From contig USHI01000037.1 in NCBI GenBank assembly GCA_900554405.1, forward strand, positions 1-10,823: DNA of 10,823 nt, written 5' to 3'. The notes under the pieces were generated by a model that did not search any database, was not told where the DNA came from, and was given only the letters and a program-made list of their open reading frames with translations. The position numbers and the translations under genes were made by a program. The stretch is from an uncultured Eubacteriales bacterium. Lineage in GTDB: Bacteria; Bacillota; Clostridia; Oscillospirales; CAG-382. Every line of letters begins with the position of its first letter. Position 1 is the stretch's first letter. Positions 7,690-10,823 of this stretch are shown here, in pieces.

Positions 7690-9831
7690 TTATGCAAATT
7701 TGGAAAGGTCGAATGTGCCGAGGTAGCCGCGTTTGAGATAGAGGTAGTCCGTCGCGTCTATCCTGCCGTTGCCGTCGACATCCGCATTTTCGAGGTTGAT
7801 ATTACCGCTGAAAGTACCGAGGATGTAGCGTTTCAGGTAAAGGCAATCGAGCATGGTTATCTCTCCGTCCCCATCCACATCACCCGGGATACGATTCAGT
7901 GTATCAACGATCGCGCCGCATTCGGTGCACTTCTTCACCTTTTTGCCGTTTTCGATAACCCACTTTTCACCCGGAGTATGCGGCTTGGTAGGTATTTCGC
8001 TGCCGTCGGCAATTTTTTCGTTGCAGCCGTTGCAGTATGTGTCGCCGGTGTAGCCCTTTTCCGCGCAGGTGGCAGCCTTTTCGTGTTCGATATGCGTGCC
8101 GCCCGTGTGGTTTTCGGGGTTCAGTTCGCCGTATGCTTCGCCGCAGATTTCGCATATTGCTTTATCTTTGCAGGTCGCCGTTCCGCCGGTGTGGGTGGAG
8201 ATGGTTTCACCGCACAGGTCGCAGACATGGTCGTGGTTCTCATCCGAGTGGTTGGAAACAGTCTTTCCACAGAGGTCACAAATGTGGTTGTTGTCATCGT
8301 CTACGTGATTGGATACAGCTTTTCCGCAAATGTCGCAGACGTGGTCGTTGTTGCTGTCAACGTGGTTGGAGACGGTTTTGCCGCAGATATCACAAACATG
8401 GTTGTTGTTTTCGTCTACGTGGTTGGTGATAGCTTTTCCGCAGAGGTCACAGATATGGTTGTTGTTATCTTCAACATGGTTGCTGACAGTCTTGCCACAA
8501 ATGTCGCAGACATGGTCGGTGTTGCTGTCAATGTGGTTGGAGATAGTTTTTCCACAAATGTCGCAGATGTGATCAGTGTTGTCGTCTACATGATTGGAGA
8601 CAGCTTTGCCACAGATATCACAGATGTGATCTTTATTGCTGTCAATATGGTTGGAGACAGCTTTTCCGCAGATGTCGCAAAGGTGGTCGGTATTCTCGTC
8701 TTTGTGCGTGCAAGAGTATGCACAGACGGTGCAGACGCCGTCCTCAAACTTGTGGTCGGCTTCCGCAACAGTTACCTTGCCGCAGCAGTTCCATTTCTTG
8801 GTATGCGTTGTTTCGGTCTGTTCCCAGACTTCCTCACCGGTGTGGTTTTCGGGGTTCAGTTCGCTGTATGCTTCGCCGCAGATTTCGCAGACAGCTTTGT
8901 CTTTGCAAGTAGCCGTTCCGCCGGAGCAGTTCTCTGTTTCGGTATCGGTGCAGCCGTCAAAGGTGCAATGGCGGGTATGGGTGCCGTCACCGTTCGGTAC
9001 ATAATCACCATAAGTATGCTCATGCATTTTCAAGGTTACGCTTACATCCATTGTCTTGCCGTTTTTACCTATGTCAAAGTAATACTTAAAGCTTGTCCGC
9101 TCACCATTAAAAACAATGATGCCGGTTTCCGAATCGTATGTTCCAATATTTGGGTTAATGCTGACTCTGGAGAGGTATTCTTGTGGGATCAAGCTACACA
9201 TATCAAAAGTTTTGCGATTTGTCACTGCCATTGTGAGCTCAGTTCCATAGCTCAATTTTGTTAGTTTGGTATTGCTGCTCACGTCAAGCATTGGGAGTTG
9301 ATTCCATATGCAATCCAACGTGGTGATTTCCGTATTATTGCTCAAATCAAGTACTCTTATTTTATTGAACTCACAATGTAAAATAGAAAGTTTGATATTG
9401 TTACTCACATCAAGTATTGTAAGCAAATTGTTAGAGCACCACAATTCGGTGAGCGCGGCGAAATATTCAATACCTTTAAGGCTCTTGATTTTAGCGCCAT
9501 AAAAACTGATTTCTTTGACAGCTTCGGCCTCCGATACCGAAAAGTATCCGTTGCTGTTTTTGCCAATATCTCCAAGCATAGCATAATTACGAAAGATATC
9601 ATCCGGAAAATTATTCTCGCAAATGTGCAGATTGCCATTCGCATTAACACACGCCGGAACGCCGCTGAACGTGCCGAGGGTATGACCGCTGCACGCGGCG
9701 GTCGCGCCGAGGGTAGATTCACCCTCCGCAGCAGCGGGCAGCAGCCCGACAAACGCCGTAGCAGACACCGCGCCGAGGGTAAACAATACCGCCAGCGCAA
9801 GGGAAAGTGCTTTCTTGAAAAAGTGCTTCAT
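7690..9831 (-). CDS. Secreted LRR protein with nine CxxC repeats and a C-terminal dockerin
   Basis: A 713-residue exported protein. Residues 1-35 form a signal peptide (KKxxxLALAVLFTLG core, likely cleavage after LPAAA). Residues about 64-200 hold an N-cap (NFPDDIFRNY) and 21-residue leucine-rich repeats of the LxxLDVSxNxxL type. Residues 304-332 and 549-577 are near-identical copies of one Cys module, and between them residues 375-545 are nine 19-residue repeats with CDxCGK. Residues 649-705 are a type I-like dockerin pair: DVDGDGEITMLD and DVDGNGRIDATD, both with Ca-binding Asp/Asn spacing, each followed by YLKR. There is no sortase motif or late membrane helix, so attachment would be through the dockerin to a cohesin partner, or the protein is free. 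AGGAGA (complement of 9842-9847) serves the ATG at 9831. No catalytic domain is seen; binding or adhesion is inferred. Expression is probably governed by the invertible segment upstream. Confidence 0.9.
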   Translation of the reverse strand: MKHFFKKALSLALAVLFTLGAVSATAFVGLLPAAAEGESTLGATAACSGHTLGTFSGVPACVNANGNLHICENNFPDDIFRNYAMLGDIGKNSNGYFSVSEAEAVKEISFYGAKIKSLKGIEYFAALTELWCSNNLLTILDVSNNIKLSILHCEFNKIRVLDLSNNTEITTLDCIWNQLPMLDVSSNTKLTKLSYGTELTMAVTNRKTFDMCSLIPQEYLSRVSINPNIGTYDSETGIIVFNGERTSFKYYFDIGKNGKTMDVSVTLKMHEHTYGDYVPNGDGTHTRHCTFDGCTDTETENCSGGTATCKDKAVCEICGEAYSELNPENHTGEEVWEQTETTHTKKWNCCGKVTVAEADHKFEDGVCTVCAYSCTHKDENTDHLCDICGKAVSNHIDSNKDHICDICGKAVSNHVDDNTDHICDICGKTISNHIDSNTDHVCDICGKTVSNHVEDNNNHICDLCGKAITNHVDENNNHVCDICGKTVSNHVDSNNDHVCDICGKAVSNHVDDDNNHICDLCGKTVSNHSDENHDHVCDLCGETISTHTGGTATCKDKAICEICGEAYGELNPENHTGGTHIEHEKAATCAEKGYTGDTYCNGCNEKIADGSEIPTKPHTPGEKWVIENGKKVKKCTECGAIVDTLNRIPGDVDGDGEITMLDCLYLKRYILGTFSGNINLENADVDGNGRIDATDYLYLKRGYLGTFDLSKFA
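7717..7887 (-). other. Dockerin domain coding region
   Basis: It encodes residues 649-705 of the LRR protein, with two EF-hand-like calcium loops (Asp651/653/655/Asp662 and Asp684/686/Asn688/Asp695), each followed by a helix with YLKR. The second copy has a short TFD end. This is the usual cohesin-binding module, so a cohesin partner should be encoded elsewhere in the genome. Confidence 0.85.
8101..8187 (-). repeat. Second copy of a 29-residue Cys module
   Basis: It codes residues 549-577 (starts GGTATCKDKA, ends NPENHTG), matching residues 304-332 at 27 of 29 positions; the differences are V/I and S/G. It lies directly after the CxxC array. Confidence 0.85.
8197..8709 (-). repeat. Nine tandem 57-bp repeats (19-residue CxxC units)
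   Basis: The stretch codes residues 375-545 of the LRR protein as nine units of the pattern (N/T)HxDxNxDHxCDxCGKxxS without spacers. The His, Asp, Cys-Asp-x-Cys-Gly positions are almost invariant, while the second, sixth to eighth and last positions vary. DNA copies are diverged at third positions but still similar enough for slippage or recombination. The Cys and His pattern could bind metal or form disulfides; this is not shown. Confidence 0.93.
8836..8922 (-). repeat. First copy of a 29-residue Cys module
   Basis: It codes residues 304-332, upstream of the CxxC array, paired with the copy at 8101-8187. The two direct copies bracket the nine-unit array and a stretch with a paired-Cys segment (WNCCGKVTV). 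Confidence 0.85.
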
Positions 9832-9870
9832 TTCTTTGTTTTCTCCTTTTGTTGTATTTATTTCACAGCT

Positions 9871-9895
9871 GCCTGCACCGCTTGTCGGTGCAGGC
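9871..9895 (-). promoter_or_regulatory. Perfect stem-loop in the leader of the LRR protein gene
   Basis: GCCTGCACCG (9871-9880) and CGGTGCAGGC (9886-9895) form a perfect 10-bp stem with a 5-nt loop. ACAG (9865-9868) and CTGT (9898-9901) extend it by four pairs past a 2x2 internal loop. No T run follows on the minus strand, so it is not an intrinsic terminator; it may stabilise the mRNA or regulate its translation. Confidence 0.6.
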
Positions 9896-9912
9896 GACTG
9901 TTTAGTACTGCA

Positions 9913-9942
9913 TTAAAAGTGGTACAAACGCTTGATTTCCAT
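9913..9942 (-). CDS. Possible 9-codon leader peptide upstream of the LRR protein
   Basis: ATG at 9942 opens a 9-codon frame (MEIKRLYHF) ending in TAA. It has a near-ideal ribosome binding site, GGAGG (complement of 9948-9952) with 5-nt spacing, stronger than that of the main gene. It ends 17 nt before the 10-bp stem-loop and 81 nt before the LRR protein start, on the same strand. Such a layout is typical of leader ORFs that couple translation to structure downstream. No run of one amino acid points to an attenuation signal. That it is translated is inferred only from the ribosome binding site. Confidence 0.5.
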   Translation of the reverse strand: MEIKRLYHF

Positions 9943-9979
9943 GTTTTCCTCCGAATTAAATATTTAGTAATCCGGGCGG

Positions 9980-10009
9980 AGCAACATAAACCTCATTATG
10001 TTGCTTTTA
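9980..10009. repeat. Left inverted repeat / recombination core site of the invertible segment
   Basis: Bases 9984-10009 are the exact reverse complement of 10282-10307 (26 bp). The site is also internally palindromic: AGCAACATAA (9980-9989), spacer ACCTCA (9990-9995), TTATGTTGCT (9996-10005), i.e. perfect 10-bp arms around 6 bp. The half-sites CATAA/TTATG resemble those of XerCD dif sites. This is the expected form of a tyrosine-recombinase core site. Confidence 0.85.
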
Positions 10010-10120
10010 TCGCCGCCGATGTGGGGGCAAAGCGCGCCTGATGCGGAGGCTCGGCACACGGCGGGCACACGGAAAACGCATTTTGAACCCGTTTTGGGCG
10101 CAAAAAGGGCGCGCGCAGGC

Positions 10121-10170
10121 AAGCCTTGGGATTTTTTTGCAAAACATATTTAACCAAGGCTTTGTTTTTG
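10121..10170 (+). terminator. Hairpin with T-rich tail inside the invertible segment
   Basis: AAGCCTTGG (10121-10129) pairs perfectly with CCAAGGCTT (10154-10162) over a 24-nt A/T-rich loop, followed by TTTGTTTTTG. It lies upstream of, and in the same direction as, the internal promoter. In the flipped state it would face leftward and shield the switch promoter from read-through of the recombinase gene. The long loop lowers confidence in termination. Confidence 0.5.
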
Positions 10171-10212
10171 CGCCGATTTTCGCATATTGTATTGCTTTTC
10201 CCCACCGAACGC

Positions 10213-10241
10213 TTGACTTTTTTCTCCGAAAGCGGTATCAT
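10213..10241 (+). promoter_or_regulatory. Sigma-A promoter within the invertible segment
   Basis: TTGACT (10213-10218) and TATCAT (10236-10241) are separated by exactly 17 bp, with one mismatch each from consensus. Transcription would start near 10248, cross the right repeat, and meet the terminator at 10315-10334 about 85 nt later. No open gene lies in its path in this orientation. Confidence 0.8.
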
Positions 10242-10281
10242 AAAACCGGAATTCGGGAAAAGTTCGATTGGTGTGCCGAAT

Positions 10282-10310
10282 TAAAAGCAACATAATGAGG
10301 TTTATGTATC
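10282..10310. repeat. Right inverted repeat / recombination core site
   Basis: Bases 10282-10307 are the exact reverse complement of 9984-10009. The inner arm AGCAACATAA (10286-10295) and the spacer TGAGGT (10296-10301) are identical to the left site read in reverse; the outer arm TTATGTATCC (10302-10311) keeps only the inner six bases of the palindrome, so this site is less symmetric than the left one. Confidence 0.85.
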
Positions 10311-10314
10311 CAAA

Positions 10315-10334
10315 CCGCCGCGGGCGGCTTTTTT
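10315..10334 (+). terminator. Terminator just outside the right inverted repeat
   Basis: CCGCC (10315-10319) pairs with GGCGG (10323-10327) around a 3-nt loop, followed by C and six T residues (10329-10334). It would stop transcripts from the invertible promoter in the shown orientation 8 bp past the repeat, before they run antisense into the recombinase. On the minus strand it has only a TTT after it, so it is a weak terminator for the recombinase. Confidence 0.82.
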
Positions 10335-10354
10335 ATTCCTTTTTCGGCACAATG

Positions 10355-10823
10355 CTACATTATCAGCCGCATACGTTCCATGCAGCGGCGGTGCTCCGCG
10401 CCGGTGGAAATGATATAAATGCGCGTGGTATTTATGCTGCTGTGCCCCAATATATCCGCAAGCTTTGCTATATCCTTCTCCTGCGCATAGAACACGCGCG
10501 CAAAAAGGTGGCGCAGGTTATGCGGGAACACCTTTTGCGCATTTACGCCCGCTTCCCTGCACAGCGATTTCATCTCCCGCCAGATATTCGTGCGCCCGAG
10601 CGGCTTGCCGGTGCGCGTTACAAAGATCATGCCGCTCTTTATACCCTGCTCCGCGGCATAGCGGAGCAGCTTTCGCCTTAACGCCTTTACGATAAACACC
10701 GTGCGCGTTTTTGCCTTACAATTAACCGCCGTTTCGCCGCGCCGCACCGATTCCACGGTTATATATCGCAATTCGCTCACGCGGATGCCCGTGCCGCATA
10801 TTGTTTGCAGCAGCAGGCAGAGC
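10355..10823 (-). CDS. Tyrosine recombinase (XerC/D- or RecV-like), catalytic domain; 5' end cut by window edge
   Basis: Site-specific recombinase of the tyrosine (phage integrase) family, which cuts and rejoins DNA through a 3'-phosphotyrosine. About 156 residues of the C-terminal catalytic domain are visible and the frame is open to the right edge. The catalytic set is complete: Arg in ICGTGIRVSELRYI (codon 10781-10783), Lys in NCKAKTRTV, HxxR in PHNLRH, His in ADILGHSSINTTR, and the nucleophile Tyr in TTRIYI (codon 10415-10417). A GTG at 10780 is not the start, since the catalytic Arg and conserved LLLQTICGTGIR lie upstream of it. A full protein of this type is about 250-300 residues. The stop codon lies 47 bp from the inverted repeats of the promoter segment, so it is the obvious candidate to flip it. 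A role elsewhere, such as in a mobile element, is not excluded as the upstream context is missing. Confidence 0.94.
   Translation of the reverse strand, partial: LCLLLQTICGTGIRVSELRYITVESVRRGETAVNCKAKTRTVFIVKALRRKLLRYAAEQGIKSGMIFVTRTGKPLGRTNIWREMKSLCREAGVNAQKVFPHNLRHLFARVFYAQEKDIAKLADILGHSSINTTRIYIISTGAEHRRCMERMRLIM

Larger units (their letters stand above)
9984..10307. other. Probable invertible promoter segment (phase-variation switch), OFF orientation
   Basis: This 324-bp non-coding segment is bounded by 26-bp perfect inverted repeats whose 6-bp spacers are reverse complements, so recombination between them would flip the 272-bp interior. Inside are a rightward sigma-A promoter (10213-10241) and a rightward hairpin with T-rich tail (10121-10170). 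A terminator lies just outside the right repeat and a tyrosine recombinase gene begins its 3' end 47 bp beyond. To the left, a leader ORF and the LRR/dockerin gene read leftward. In the shown orientation the promoter points away from that gene; flipped, its -10 would lie at about 10050-10055 facing it. Small open frames inside (for example 10041-10295 plus) lack family features and ribosome binding sites and are not called. Confidence 0.8.

Noticed and set aside
8197..8709. CRISPR-like array
   Set aside because: The 57-bp repeats are contiguous without spacers, in frame, and code for a 19-residue protein repeat.
7663..9264. Plus-strand open frame of 533 codons opposite the LRR/dockerin gene, with repeating VVGDSFSA-like units
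   Set aside because: Its repeats are merely the reverse reading of the 57-bp tandem repeats; the minus-strand frame has a signal peptide, LRRs and dockerin.
9871..9895. Intrinsic terminator or riboswitch
   Set aside because: No T run follows on the minus strand, and the simple hairpin matches no riboswitch I recognise.
9980..10005. Chromosomal dif site
   Set aside because: Two head-to-head copies 300 bp apart next to a dedicated recombinase do not fit a single replication-terminus dif; the similarity is limited to the central arms.
10041..10295. Possible 84-codon plus-strand gene inside the invertible segment
   Set aside because: It starts before and reads through the internal hairpin, promoter and right repeat, with no known domain; a good promoter inside a coding frame argues for non-coding.
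9984..10307. A MITE with 26-bp terminal inverted repeats
   Set aside because: No target-site duplication is visible at the outer ends, the repeats are internally palindromic recombinase sites, and the promoter, terminator and adjacent recombinase fit a switch better. Not fully excluded.

Overview
The window looks like a chromosomal piece of a spore-forming, anaerobic-type Firmicute, most likely a gut Clostridia of the Oscillospiraceae/Ruminococcaceae kind. This rests on a full-length SpoIVA, a YlmC/YmxH-family sporulation protein, a dockerin-bearing secreted protein with Cys-rich repeats typical of gut Clostridia, strong AGGAGG-type ribosome binding sites and a GC-rich coding style. The genus cannot be fixed from this sequence.

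Positions 1-4740 are housekeeping and sporulation genes. The left edge cuts into ahcY (S-adenosylhomocysteine hydrolase), followed 30 nt later by deoD (purine nucleoside phosphorylase); together they take SAH to homocysteine, adenine and ribose-1-phosphate. A terminator closes this pair. A single-gene XRE-type regulator follows, preceded by a perfect palindrome that is a plausible self-operator. Next is pfkA (ATP-type phosphofructokinase, minus strand) with its own promoter and terminator. Divergent from it is spoIVA, the ATPase of the spore-coat basement layer, followed by a ylmC-like PRC-barrel gene.

Positions 4743-7600 hold a large YfhO-family polytopic membrane protein (minus strand) with a perfect-consensus sigma-A promoter and an acidic C-terminal tail.

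Positions 7630-10823 are the accessory part and the most interesting. A 713-residue secreted protein (signal peptide, leucine-rich repeats, nine 19-residue CxxC repeats, C-terminal dockerin pair) lies on the minus strand. Its upstream region holds a possible 9-codon leader ORF with an excellent ribosome binding site, a perfect 10-bp stem-loop, and then a 324-bp segment bounded by 26-bp perfect inverted repeats. Each repeat is built like a tyrosine-recombinase (dif-like) core site with a 6-bp spacer. Inside the segment is a good sigma-A promoter that currently points away from the surface-protein gene into a terminator just outside the right repeat. Just beyond lies a tyrosine recombinase gene, cut by the right edge, with all visible catalytic residues intact. 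The simplest reading is a phase-variable invertible promoter, shown here in the OFF orientation, controlling a secreted LRR/dockerin protein, with its own recombinase beside it. The parts are seen in the sequence; inversion itself is inferred.
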